Shown one piece after another: positions 7,993-16,299 of a DNA stretch of 64,000 bases. Made by a program: the position numbers and the translations under genes. Under the pieces are notes generated by a model. The model made no database searches. It had not been told where the DNA came from and saw nothing but the letters and a program-made list of their open reading frames with translations. How positions within the stretch are numbered: the stretch's first letter is position 1; the number at the start of each line of letters is the position of its first letter. This DNA is from Ascidiaceihabitans sp034111945. Its GTDB lineage: Bacteria; Pseudomonadota; Alphaproteobacteria; Rhodobacterales; Rhodobacteraceae. The DNA lies in the NCBI GenBank assembly GCA_047626725.1, contig JBLHSG010000015.1, positions 1-64,000 on the forward strand, given 5' to 3'.

Positions 7993-9297
7993 TCAAAATC
8001 CTTCGCTCAAAATCGACGGTTCGCGACGGCCTGCGCATTTGGATCGCGCGCAAACGCGGCAGGTTGATCCGACCTTAAGCACGCCTTGGGGCGGTGTTGT
8101 TGTGCTGGTGGTCAGGGGCAAAATTAGCATGGTGGCTTGGACCAAAGGGGCGATGTTGTAGCCTGCATGCCCCGCAGGTTCGGCCACGGCAAAGCAGTCA
8201 AATTCCGCACTGCCGCGTCCGACATGCTGCACCGTGCGACGTACAACTTGGCCGGGCAACGCGAACACATCAAACAGCGGCCACAGCGGGCACGCCGCCC
8301 CGAACCGAGGAATCGCAAAGCCAGACACCGGCTTGCGAAACACAAAACTGCCGGAACGATCGCACACAACCAATCCGGTTTGCGTGTCAGGCAAGGCCGC
8401 AAGACGGCGCAGCATTAACGACACCGGCACATCAAACTGGCGCGCCAAGGCAATCGGATCAATCGCGTCCTTGCCCAACGCATCACGCAACGCCACCAGC
8501 GTGACCTGTTTGGCGTCAGATTGCAGGCGTTCCAACGTCAGCCGCGCAATATGTTGGGCCGCGACCGATCCCAGTTGCGGGGCGTCCTGCAATACTTCGG
8601 TCACAGTGGCGCGGCCGTTCTCAAGTGCGTGAAACGAATATTCATGTGCCTCCAGGAAGGCATCAAGTTCGTCTTGGGGTGAACCGACAGTTTGCACATC
8701 ACCGGCGGTTTCGGTCGAATCAAGATAGCCCACCAACGCCTTGGAACTGTCAGACAAACGGCGGCTGTCTTGATCGATGTTGGCGTGGAATTTGTCGCGC
8801 CATTCTGCGGTGATGGTTTTATCCTCGGCCAAAATTGACGCAGTTGACCGGATCGCAGCGGCTGTTGTCAGCAATTCATGCACGGATGCGGCGACTTGCG
8901 GATCATGGGCCATGCGGTCGTTCAATGTTTCGACCGTACGTTCCAATCCGGCGATGCGACGGTGCGCGGAGTTCAGAACCTCGGCCCAGCCCGGAAAGCG
9001 GCCTGCGAATTCTTCGGCGCGGTCCAGTTCGTTTGTGGCAATGCTGGCGCCTGATGCGGCCTCGCGCAGGCTGGCGATCAATGCGGCCTCGGCCCCTATG
9101 GTTAATGCGCCTGCCTCAACGCCCAAGGTCGCGGCGATGTCCAACAGCAGTTTACCACCGATTCTGCGCCTGTTGTGTTCAATCAAGTTGAGATAGGAGG
9201 CGGAAATGCCGATTTTTCGAGCCAAATCAGCTTGTTTGAGGCCGGCAATGATGCGGCGTTCGCGAATGCGGCTGCCGGTTAGTCCCTCTGACGCCAT
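7993..9297 (-). CDS. XRE-family regulator with DUF2083 C-terminus (short-chain fatty acid regulator, ScfR type)
   Basis: A 434-residue DNA-binding protein. Residues 10-65 form a Cro/C1-type helix-turn-helix (IRERRIIAGLKQADLARKIG, then SASYLNLIEHNRRR). A central helical region follows. The C-terminus carries the cysteine pattern CRVCARSKCAGRREPSI diagnostic of DUF2083 regulators (RamB/ScfR type), which sense acyl-CoA-linked carbon metabolism. It is transcribed away from the ABC transporter genes across 229 bp that include a short palindrome (9355-9366), so control of itself and the transporter is plausible. The ligand is inferred from the family only. Confidence 0.88.
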   Translation of the reverse strand: MASEGLTGSRIRERRIIAGLKQADLARKIGISASYLNLIEHNRRRIGGKLLLDIAATLGVEAGALTIGAEAALIASLREAASGASIATNELDRAEEFAGRFPGWAEVLNSAHRRIAGLERTVETLNDRMAHDPQVAASVHELLTTAAAIRSTASILAEDKTITAEWRDKFHANIDQDSRRLSDSSKALVGYLDSTETAGDVQTVGSPQDELDAFLEAHEYSFHALENGRATVTEVLQDAPQLGSVAAQHIARLTLERLQSDAKQVTLVALRDALGKDAIDPIALARQFDVPVSLMLRRLAALPDTQTGLVVCDRSGSFVFRKPVSGFAIPRFGAACPLWPLFDVFALPGQVVRRTVQHVGRGSAEFDCFAVAEPAGHAGYNIAPLVQATMLILPLTTSTTTPPQGVLKVGSTCRVCARSKCAGRREPSILSEGF

Positions 9298-9354
9298 AAT
9301 CCATCCCCCGATTGTGTCGCGTTTTCAATGGTTTTCTGCACTGCAACATAACAA

Positions 9355-9366
9355 ACTTTACAAAGT
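9355..9366. promoter_or_regulatory. Palindrome in regulator/transporter intergenic region
   Basis: ACTTTACAAAGT is a perfect inverted repeat with a two-base centre. It sits 58 bp upstream of the XRE regulator start and 161 bp upstream of the transporter binding-protein start, in the shared divergent region. A and T runs resembling it follow near 9390-9400. It is a candidate operator for the neighbouring XRE regulator; the assignment rests only on position and symmetry. Confidence 0.3.
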
Positions 9367-9526
9367 ATACCGTGGTATTGTGCAGTTGTTTACAAAATAG
9401 TTGTGATTTTCAAGGGGGTTATTGCGCAATTTTCAGAAAGCAGGCGATAACAGCTTTGCATCTTTATGCGCGTGTTCAAGGTCTAGGGAGATCCCTGAAC
9501 ACAAATCAACAACTGGGAGGATATTT

Positions 9527-10873
9527 ATGTCCAATTCTAAATTCACTCGTCGCGGCGTGCTGAAAACAGCCGGTGCCGCAGGCGCTGGTTTGGCAGTACC
9601 GACGTACCTGAGTGCTGCAAGCCACGCGGGTTATACAAACGCACCAACGGGTTCTACAGTCACGCTGGGCTTTAACGTTCCACAAACTGGCCCCTACGCT
9701 GATGAGGGTGCAGACGAACTGCGCGCCTATGAGCTGGCAGTCGAGCACCTGAACGGTGGCGGCGACGGCGGCATGATGAACACATTCTCGTCCAAAGAGT
9801 TGCAAGGCAACGGCATCTTGGGCAAGAAAGTCGAATTCGTAACAGGCGACACGCAGACAAAATCTGACGCGGCGCGTGCATCTGCGAAATCCATGATCGA
9901 AAAAGACGGCGCAGTGATGATCACTGGCGGCTCTTCTTCAGGTGTTGCGATTGCTGTTCAAGGTCTATGCCAAGAAGCTGGCGTTATCTTTATGGCTGGT
10001 CTGACGCACTCCAACGACACAACCGGTAAAGACAAGAAAGCCAACGGCTTCCGTCACTTCTTTAACGGGTACATGTCTGCGGCGGCTTTGGCCCCTGTTT
10101 TGCAAAACCTGTACGGTTCCGATCGTAACGCATACCACCTGACGGCCGATTACACGTGGGGCTGGACTCAAGAAGAATCCATCGCCGCTGCAACCGAAGC
10201 CATGGGCTGGAACACAGTGAACAAAGTACGTACGCCACTCGCGTCTACTGACTTCTCTTCCTACATTGCTCCAGTTTTGAACTCCGGTGCTGACGTTCTG
10301 GTTCTGAACCACTACGGTGGGAACATGGTTAACTCGTTGACCAACGCTGTTCAGTTTGGCCTGCGTGACAAAATCGTCAACGGCAAAAACTTTGAAATCG
10401 TTGTTCCATTGTACTCTCGCCTGATGGCGAAAGGTGCGGGCGAAAACGTTAAAGGCATCCACGGTTCCACAAACTGGCACTGGTCTTTGGCTGACGAAGG
10501 TTCAAAAGCATTCGTTAAATCGTTTGGTACAAAGTACGGCTTCCCACCATCACAGGCCGCACACACTGTTTATTGCCAAACCATGCTGTACGCAGATGCG
10601 GCAACACGCGCCGGCACATTCAACCCATGCGGCATTGTTGAAGCACTCGAAGGCTTTGAATTTGACGGCTTGGGCAACGGTAAGACGCTGTATCGTGCAG
10701 AAGATCACCAGTGCTTTAAAGACGTTTTGGTTGTGCGCGGTAAAGAAAACCCGACATCCGAATTCGACCTTTTGGAAGTTGTCGAAGTTACACCAACATC
10801 ACAAGTCACGTACGCACCGGATCACCCGATGTTTGCGGGCGGTGCGTTGGGCGCATGTAACCCAGGCGCATAA
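9527..10873 (+). CDS. ABC transporter substrate-binding protein (HAAT/branched-chain amino acid or amide type), Tat-exported
   Basis: A 448-residue periplasmic binding protein of the Leu/Ile/Val-binding fold. The N-terminus has a twin-arginine signal (FTRRGVLKTAGAAGAG) and a likely cut near the Ala-rich stretch before residue 35, so it is exported folded by the Tat system. The mature start (VTLGFNVPQTGPYADEG) is typical of the first beta-strand and ligand loop. The ATG at 9527 follows GGGAGG. It heads a five-gene transporter, and a strong hairpin right after its stop probably lets it be made in excess over the permeases. The ligand is not evident; UrtA-type urea binding is not supported. Confidence 0.88.
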   Translation: MSNSKFTRRGVLKTAGAAGAGLAVPTYLSAASHAGYTNAPTGSTVTLGFNVPQTGPYADEGADELRAYELAVEHLNGGGDGGMMNTFSSKELQGNGILGKKVEFVTGDTQTKSDAARASAKSMIEKDGAVMITGGSSSGVAIAVQGLCQEAGVIFMAGLTHSNDTTGKDKKANGFRHFFNGYMSAAALAPVLQNLYGSDRNAYHLTADYTWGWTQEESIAAATEAMGWNTVNKVRTPLASTDFSSYIAPVLNSGADVLVLNHYGGNMVNSLTNAVQFGLRDKIVNGKNFEIVVPLYSRLMAKGAGENVKGIHGSTNWHWSLADEGSKAFVKSFGTKYGFPPSQAAHTVYCQTMLYADAATRAGTFNPCGIVEALEGFEFDGLGNGKTLYRAEDHQCFKDVLVVRGKENPTSEFDLLEVVEVTPTSQVTYAPDHPMFAGGALGACNPGA

Positions 10874-10895
10874 GTCAGCGTTAAAAACAAAGTCG

Positions 10896-10915
10896 GGTGG
10901 GCATTCGTGCCCACC
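10896..10915 (+). terminator. Stem-loop with UUCG tetraloop after binding-protein gene
   Basis: GGTGGGCA-TTCG-TGCCCACC is a perfect 8-bp stem closed by a UUCG-type tetraloop, 23 nt after the binding-protein stop and 105 nt before the permease gene. No run of T follows, so complete termination is unlikely. Such elements usually protect the upstream mRNA from 3' exonucleases or attenuate downstream expression, matching the higher need for the binding protein. Confidence 0.65.
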
Positions 10916-11020
10916 TAACCTTGACGGCTTTTTCATCACATTCGAAACACGACCAGCACCCACGCAATCGATTATATCGTCGCGTGCGCGGCCCTCTCCG
11001 ATACATCCAAGGCGGGACCA

Positions 11021-12052
11021 ATGGACCAGATCCTACTGCAAATTCTCAACGGGCTCGACAAGGGCTCTGCCTACGCGCTGATCGCGCTTGGGCTTACTCT
11101 CATTTTCGGCACGCTTGGTGTTGTGAACTTTGCCCACGGCGCATTGTTTATGATCGGTGCGTTCTGCGCCGTCACGCTACAGCGCATCCTGAACCTGTCA
11201 TCGGTCGTCGAAGACCCGACACAAAAGGATTTCCTGGGCAACGCGCTCAAGGTGAAAACCCCCTATGTCGAAAGCTGGTTTGGACCAGAGATGGGCGCGT
11301 CGATCATTGACTGGTCCGTCCCTTTGGCCATTATTTTTGCCATTCCAATCATGATTATCGTCGGTTTTGTTATGGAACGCGGCCTGATCAAGCATTTTTA
11401 CAAGCGTCCGCACGCGGATCAGATCCTTGTGACATTCGGTCTGGCGATCGTTCTTCAGGAACTGATCAAAGCATTCTATGGTGCCAACCCGATCCCTACA
11501 GGCGCACCTGATGCGTTCCGCGGGTCGTTCGATTTTGGCACCTATCTGGGCTACGAGGCCAACGCGATTATCTATCCCTACTGGCGCATGGTGTACTTTG
11601 CCTTTGCCGCAGTGATCATCGGGGCCGTGTTTGCGTTTCTGCAATTCACCACCTTTGGAATGGTTGTGCGCGCTGGCATGGCAGACCGCGAAACGGTGGG
11701 TTTGTTGGGCATCAACATCGACAAACGCTTTACCATCATGTTCGCAATCGCGGCCTGCGTGGCAGGGCTGGCCGGTGTCATGTACGCACCGATCAATTCG
11801 CCGAACTATCACATGGGTATGGATTTCTTGGTCCTGTCGTTTGTTGTGGTTGTTGTGGGCGGCATGGGGTCACTTCCCGGTGCGGTTCTGGCGGGCTTTA
11901 TGCTGGGCATCCTCGAGGCGTTCGCGTCTATGAACGAAGTCAAAGCATGGTTCCCCGGCATCGACCAAATCATCATCTACCTTGTCGCAATCATCATCAT
12001 CCTAGCGCGTCCGCGTGGCCTTATGGGTCGCAAAGGCGTGATGGAGGAATAG
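11021..12052 (+). CDS. livH: Branched-chain amino acid-type ABC permease (LivH family)
   Basis: A 343-residue inner-membrane permease with about eight or nine hydrophobic segments. It starts LLQILNGLDKGSAYALIALG and has the LivH loop GLTLIFGTLGVVNFAHG near residues 25-41. The coupling-loop region (GMADRETVGLLGINIDKRF) lies around residues 218-236. It pairs with the LivM-type permease 4 bp downstream to form the membrane channel of the transporter headed by the 9527 binding protein. At 343 residues it is longer than typical LivH (about 300), with an extra loop near residues 60-90, but shorter than UrtB. Confidence 0.92.
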   Translation: MDQILLQILNGLDKGSAYALIALGLTLIFGTLGVVNFAHGALFMIGAFCAVTLQRILNLSSVVEDPTQKDFLGNALKVKTPYVESWFGPEMGASIIDWSVPLAIIFAIPIMIIVGFVMERGLIKHFYKRPHADQILVTFGLAIVLQELIKAFYGANPIPTGAPDAFRGSFDFGTYLGYEANAIIYPYWRMVYFAFAAVIIGAVFAFLQFTTFGMVVRAGMADRETVGLLGINIDKRFTIMFAIAACVAGLAGVMYAPINSPNYHMGMDFLVLSFVVVVVGGMGSLPGAVLAGFMLGILEAFASMNEVKAWFPGIDQIIIYLVAIIIILARPRGLMGRKGVMEE

Positions 12053-12056
12053 AAAA

Positions 12057-13277
12057 ATGCTGAACCTTACAAAACGCGACATGACGCTGTTTATCATCGT
12101 GGGCATCATGGTTATCTTTGCCCCCTTCCTGCTTAACCCCTTCCCCGAAGGCACATCGCTCGCGCAGATGTTCAACGCGGGTTACCCCGATTTGATGCAA
12201 CGGTTTGTCATCTTTGGCATCCTTGTTATCGGGTTCAACATCCTGTTCGGCCTGACCGGATACCTTAGCTTTGGGCACGCCGCCTTCTTGGGCATAGGGT
12301 CGTATTCTGCGGTCTGGATGTTCAAGTTGCTGGGCTACAACGTGCTTCCGGGTATCGTGTTGTCCGTGATCGTTGCTGGCCTGTTTTCACTGGTGATCGG
12401 ATATGTGTCGCTGCGCCGCTCCGGGATTTACTTTTCGATCCTGACACTGGCCTTTGCGCAAATGTCCTACAACTTGGCCTACTCGGTTCTAGGCAACCCG
12501 AATTCCAGCTATAACCTGACCAACGGCGAAACCGGTTTGCAGGTCTATTCCAACGATCCACAGTTTCTAAAAATCGACAGCATGCCGGAAAGCCCGCATT
12601 TGTTCGGCCTCGCCATGCGCGACAGCTATCAATTGGAAATGGGCGACTGGTTGTTCACGTTCAACGCGGGCTACTACCTGAGTGCGGTCTTCTTGCTGAT
12701 CAGCTTTTACATCTCGATCCGCATCTTCCGCTCGCCTTTTGGGATGATGCTGCGCGCTGTGAAATCCAACCAGCAACGGATGAACTACACCGGCCTGAAC
12801 ACCAAACCCTACACACTTGCGGCGTTCGTGATTTCCGGAATGTATGCGGGTCTGGCCGGCGGTTTGCTGTCCTCGATGGATCCATTGGCCGGTGCAGAAC
12901 GGATGCACTGGACCGCATCAGGCGAGATCGTGATTATGGCGATCCTTGGCGGTGTTGGCACCTTGATCGGACCGATTCTGGGCGCGGGTTTCAACGAGTA
13001 TTTCAAGAACATCCTGTCCAAGATCAACGACAACGTTCTTGAGGCATGGCTGTCGTTCCTACCGGACGGGCTCGAAAACGTCATCGTTGGCTTCCTGCAC
13101 TACTTTGTGGGCAAAGGCTGGCACCTGACGCTGGGTCTGCTGTTCATGATCGTCATCATTTTCTTACCCGGTGGCTTGGTCCAACTTGGTCAAAAGATTG
13201 TTGGCCTGTTCAAACGCAAGAAGGCCCCCGATACGCCTGATGGCAAAACCACATCCCCCAGTACACCGGCGGAATAA
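12057..13277 (+). CDS. livM: Branched-chain amino acid-type ABC permease (LivM family)
   Basis: A 406-residue inner-membrane permease with about ten hydrophobic segments. It carries the family motif FGLTGYLSFGHAAFLGIGSY near residues 64-83 and the cytosolic coupling loop (RAVKSNQQRMNYTGLN) near 230-245. The C-terminal tail is polar and rich in Lys and Pro. It starts 4 bp after the LivH-type gene with GAGGAA as ribosome site and ends 11 bp before the first ATPase, so the four genes form a tight operon. It is the second half of the translocation pore; substrate unknown. Confidence 0.92.
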   Translation: MLNLTKRDMTLFIIVGIMVIFAPFLLNPFPEGTSLAQMFNAGYPDLMQRFVIFGILVIGFNILFGLTGYLSFGHAAFLGIGSYSAVWMFKLLGYNVLPGIVLSVIVAGLFSLVIGYVSLRRSGIYFSILTLAFAQMSYNLAYSVLGNPNSSYNLTNGETGLQVYSNDPQFLKIDSMPESPHLFGLAMRDSYQLEMGDWLFTFNAGYYLSAVFLLISFYISIRIFRSPFGMMLRAVKSNQQRMNYTGLNTKPYTLAAFVISGMYAGLAGGLLSSMDPLAGAERMHWTASGEIVIMAILGGVGTLIGPILGAGFNEYFKNILSKINDNVLEAWLSFLPDGLENVIVGFLHYFVGKGWHLTLGLLFMIVIIFLPGGLVQLGQKIVGLFKRKKAPDTPDGKTTSPSTPAE

Positions 13278-13288
13278 GGAACAAATCA

Positions 13289-14053
13289 ATGGGTATCCTT
13301 GAAGTCAAAAACGTAAACAAACGGTTCGGCGGCCTGCAAGCATTGGGCGACGTGAACCTAAGCGTGGCTGAAAATTCGGTGCATGCGATCATCGGGCCAA
13401 ACGGCGCGGGCAAATCGACACTGCTGAACTGCCTTGTCGGCAAACTGATCCCGGACACAGGGTCGGTCATGTTTGACGGGCAATCTGTGTTGGGTCGTAA
13501 ACCGTTTGAAATCAACCAGATGGGCATCAGCCGCGTGTTCCAAACACCAGAGATCTTTGGCGATCTGTCGGTGTTGGAAAACATGCTGATCCCGTGTTTT
13601 GCCAAACGCGACGGTGCGTTTCATCTGTCTGCGTTCAAAAACATGCTGGACGATCGCGAGATGGTCGAACGTGCTGAACACATGCTCGAAGAGATGAAGA
13701 TGGCGGACAAAATCGATATGCACGCCGCTGCCTTGTCACGTGGTGATAAACGTCGCCTAGAGATCGGCATGTGCCTGTCGCAAGAACCGCGTTTGCTGTT
13801 GTTGGATGAACCCACCGCCGGTATGGCGCGGGCCGACACCAACAACACCATCGATCTGCTTAAGCAAATCAGCGACGAACGTGACATCACAATCGCGATC
13901 ATCGAACACGATATGCACGTGGTGTTTTCACTGGCTGAACGGATCACCGTACTGGCCCAAGGCACCCCATTGGTCGAAGACACGCCCGACAACATCAAAG
14001 GTCACCCCAAAGTGCGCGAAGCGTATTTGGGCGAGACCCAAGACGCGGCGTAA
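13289..14053 (+). CDS. livG: ABC transporter ATP-binding protein (LivG family)
   Basis: A 254-residue ATPase. Walker A is GPNGAGKST near residues 34-42, the Q-loop lies in the FQTPEIFGDLSVLEN region, Walker B is LLLLDEPTAGM, and the switch His is in IIEHDMHVVF. The ABC signature reads LSRGDKRRLEIG, with Arg and Asp where the family more often has a Gly/Gln- or Glu-type residue; it still fits the relaxed LSxGxxRxLE pattern of LivG proteins. It energises the permease pair together with the LivF-type gene that begins 11 bp later. Confidence 0.92.
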   Translation: MGILEVKNVNKRFGGLQALGDVNLSVAENSVHAIIGPNGAGKSTLLNCLVGKLIPDTGSVMFDGQSVLGRKPFEINQMGISRVFQTPEIFGDLSVLENMLIPCFAKRDGAFHLSAFKNMLDDREMVERAEHMLEEMKMADKIDMHAAALSRGDKRRLEIGMCLSQEPRLLLLDEPTAGMARADTNNTIDLLKQISDERDITIAIIEHDMHVVFSLAERITVLAQGTPLVEDTPDNIKGHPKVREAYLGETQDAA

Positions 14054-14064
14054 AGGAATATCAC

Positions 14065-14805
14065 ATGAGCAATATGAACGCCAATCACGCCAGCAGCGCC
14101 CCCGCATTTTTATCGATCTGGGATTTGCACGCCTACTACGGCGAAAGCTACATCGTTCAGGGCATTTCCTTTAACGTTCACGAGGGCGAAATCCTTGCGC
14201 TTTTGGGCCGTAACGGCGCTGGCAAAACATCGACCTTGCGCGCGATTGCCCGTCTGGATGACCCGCAGATTACCAAGGGCGAAATCTGGCTGGATCACAA
14301 ACCGCTGCACGAGATGTCCAGCTACGAGGCGTCGCAATTCGGTCTGGGCCTTGTCCCCGAAGATCGCCGTATCATCGCGGGCCTCACGGTCGAAGAAAAC
14401 CTGAAACTGGCACAAATCGCGCCGCCAATCGGGTGGTCTATTGATCGCGTTTACGACCTGTTCCCGCGCCTGCGTGAACGTCGCAATCAAGAAGGCGTGA
14501 CACTGTCTGGTGGCGAACAACAGATGCTCGCTATTGCGCGCGCCCTGTGCCGCGACATCAAGGTTTTGCTGCTGGATGAACCCTACGAAGGTCTTGCGCC
14601 TGTCATCGTCGACGAGATCGAAAAAACGCTGCGCATCATCAAGGACCAAGGCATCACCACCGTAATTGTGGAACAGAACGCTGTGCGCGCGCTAAAGCTG
14701 GCGGACCGTGCAGTGATTCTCGATACGGGCGGAATTGTCTTTGATGGCACCGCGGCCGAAGTTCTCGAAAACAAGGAACTGCGCGAAGAATACCTCGCGA
14801 TCTGA
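14065..14805 (+). CDS. livF: ABC transporter ATP-binding protein (LivF family)
   Basis: A 246-residue ATPase. It has Walker A (GRNGAGKTS, about residues 47-55), signature LSGGEQQMLAIARAL, Walker B VLLLDEPYEGLAP, and the switch region IVEQNAVRAL. Residues 1-16 are an extra polar lead before the LivF core (SIWDLHAYYGES). It is the last gene of the transporter operon and is followed by a clear rho-independent terminator. It forms the nucleotide-binding pair with the LivG-type protein. Confidence 0.93.
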   Translation: MSNMNANHASSAPAFLSIWDLHAYYGESYIVQGISFNVHEGEILALLGRNGAGKTSTLRAIARLDDPQITKGEIWLDHKPLHEMSSYEASQFGLGLVPEDRRIIAGLTVEENLKLAQIAPPIGWSIDRVYDLFPRLRERRNQEGVTLSGGEQQMLAIARALCRDIKVLLLDEPYEGLAPVIVDEIEKTLRIIKDQGITTVIVEQNAVRALKLADRAVILDTGGIVFDGTAAEVLENKELREEYLAI

Positions 14806-14841
14806 TCTCTACCTAACCGAGAATTTCAATCTGAAGTACTT

Positions 14842-14870
14842 AAAAAACCGGTCTTTTGGGCCGGTTTTTT
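14842..14870 (+). terminator. Rho-independent terminator of the ABC transporter operon
   Basis: A 10-bp perfect stem, AAAAAACCGG with CCGGTTTTTT, closes a 9-nt loop and ends in a T run, 37 nt after the LivF stop. The A-rich 5' arm and T-rich 3' arm are the classic form. It may work in both directions, but only the plus-strand operon needs it. Confidence 0.92.
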
Positions 14871-14998
14871 GCTTAGTATACCCGCCCAGAGTGCATTGTT
14901 TCTATTGAAGAAACGCCAAAATTCACGCATTTTTTCTGGCTATAATTTTTCGCTTAAATATGACAAAATCAACTCATTAAATTAACTAGGATTGTATA

Positions 14999-16264
14999 AT
15001 GACCATTCACACATTCGATTTTATCAACCAAGGCCCCACAGATTTTCCTGACGTGGTTATTGGCGGAACATTCGACACCGCAAGCACCAACATCAATGAC
15101 GGCCTTGGCGGTTCTTATGTGGTTGGCTACGCTTATTCATCGGGCGACGTGTTCTTGACGAACGACGGCCTGATCGCGGGATTTGTTACATACACGGGCA
15201 GCGACAGCTTTATGCTGGTCAACAACGGCCTGATTGGCGGCGGCAGCCCCTTTGGTGCTGGCGATGTGACGGGCGACATCCTGATGAATGGCGCGGGCAC
15301 ACACCTGATCGAAAACGCGGGCGACATCCGGTCCAACATCCAGATGGGCAGCGGCCAAGATGCGATTTTCAATACCGGCCTGATCACTGGCGATGTCCGC
15401 ATGGGCAGCGGTGACGACTATTTCATCAACGATCTGGAAAACGGCGTGCTGTCCGCAACCTCGGGTACAGTAAGTGGCCGCGTCAACATGGGGTCCGGCA
15501 ATGACGTGGTCCTGAACGCAGGCCAAATGGGCCGTGTCGATCTGGGATCTGGCAATGACAGCTATTCCGTCATCAACGCCGGTGACGTAGGCAGCAATTT
15601 GAATAGCACAATCGCCCACGCCGACCGCGTGGCCGGTGGATCAGGCAACGACACCATTATGGGCGGGGCCAGCAATGACCGTTTCCATGGCGGCAATGAC
15701 GATGACCGCCTGATCGGAAGCCGCGGTGACGACAAACTGTACGGCGAAAACGGCGACGACACTTTGTTCGGCGGCAATGACAACGACAAATTGTATGGCG
15801 GCAACAACAACGATTCATTGGATGGCGGCAACGGCAACGATAAATTGTACGGCGGCGCGGGCGAAGACATCCTGATCGGTGGGCGCGGTAATGACATCAT
15901 GAGCGGCGGCGCGGGTGCTGACACGTTCATCTTACGCGACAATCTGGACCGCAAGGCCATTGGCCAAGACACGATTACCGATCTTGGTGCCGATGACAGC
16001 GTTGTCTTGTACCCGACCTTTGGCGTGACCATCGATGGCACGACACAGCCCTTGGTCACAGACGCATTGGTGCTAAGCCATATCGAATATTTCGACGGCT
16101 TTGCGGTTCTTGATCTGAATGCCCTTGGCGCGGCCACCGGCCTGAGCCAATTGACCAACGGCACCAATTCCGTGACATTCCTGAACGTAGAAGAGGGCGA
16201 TATCACCGCCGACAATTTCTACACCGGGACTGACTATTTCGCTGACACCTACACGCTTGGCTAA
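14999..16264 (+). CDS. RTX-type calcium-binding repeat protein, likely secreted
   Basis: A 421-residue acidic, glycine-rich protein without an N-terminal signal peptide. Residues 212-310 hold about ten RTX nonapeptides of the GGxGxDxLx type (GGSGNDTIM, GGAGEDILI and others), which bind calcium as a parallel beta-roll. RTX proteins are typically exported by type I secretion through a C-terminal signal; none of the secretion genes are nearby. Residues about 52-200 show a second, looser repeat of about 17-20 residues with MGSGxD followed by a short strand and NAG/NTG, probably a beta-helix. The ATG at 14999 follows a weak, AT-rich leader. Function (adhesin, S-layer-like, matrix) is open. Confidence 0.85.
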   Translation: MTIHTFDFINQGPTDFPDVVIGGTFDTASTNINDGLGGSYVVGYAYSSGDVFLTNDGLIAGFVTYTGSDSFMLVNNGLIGGGSPFGAGDVTGDILMNGAGTHLIENAGDIRSNIQMGSGQDAIFNTGLITGDVRMGSGDDYFINDLENGVLSATSGTVSGRVNMGSGNDVVLNAGQMGRVDLGSGNDSYSVINAGDVGSNLNSTIAHADRVAGGSGNDTIMGGASNDRFHGGNDDDRLIGSRGDDKLYGENGDDTLFGGNDNDKLYGGNNNDSLDGGNGNDKLYGGAGEDILIGGRGNDIMSGGAGADTFILRDNLDRKAIGQDTITDLGADDSVVLYPTFGVTIDGTTQPLVTDALVLSHIEYFDGFAVLDLNALGAATGLSQLTNGTNSVTFLNVEEGDITADNFYTGTDYFADTYTLG

Positions 16265-16299
16265 TGCAAATAGGTGGCATGGCAATTTGAACCACGCGT

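Noticed and set aside
9527..14805. Assigning the five-gene ABC transporter as a urea transporter (urtABCDE) because urease is in the window.
   Set aside because: The permease is too short for UrtB, the binding protein does not look like UrtA, the operon is 22 kb from the urease genes, and a fatty-acid-type regulator sits next to it.
15641..15930. CRISPR-like or tandem DNA repeat.
   Set aside because: The periodicity is the 27-bp coding period of RTX nonapeptides, with variable third bases and no spacers.
15562..16215. Long open frame opposite the RTX gene.
   Set aside because: It is the mirror of the repetitive GGxGxD codons and encodes a Pro/Ser/Leu-rich repeat with no family resemblance.
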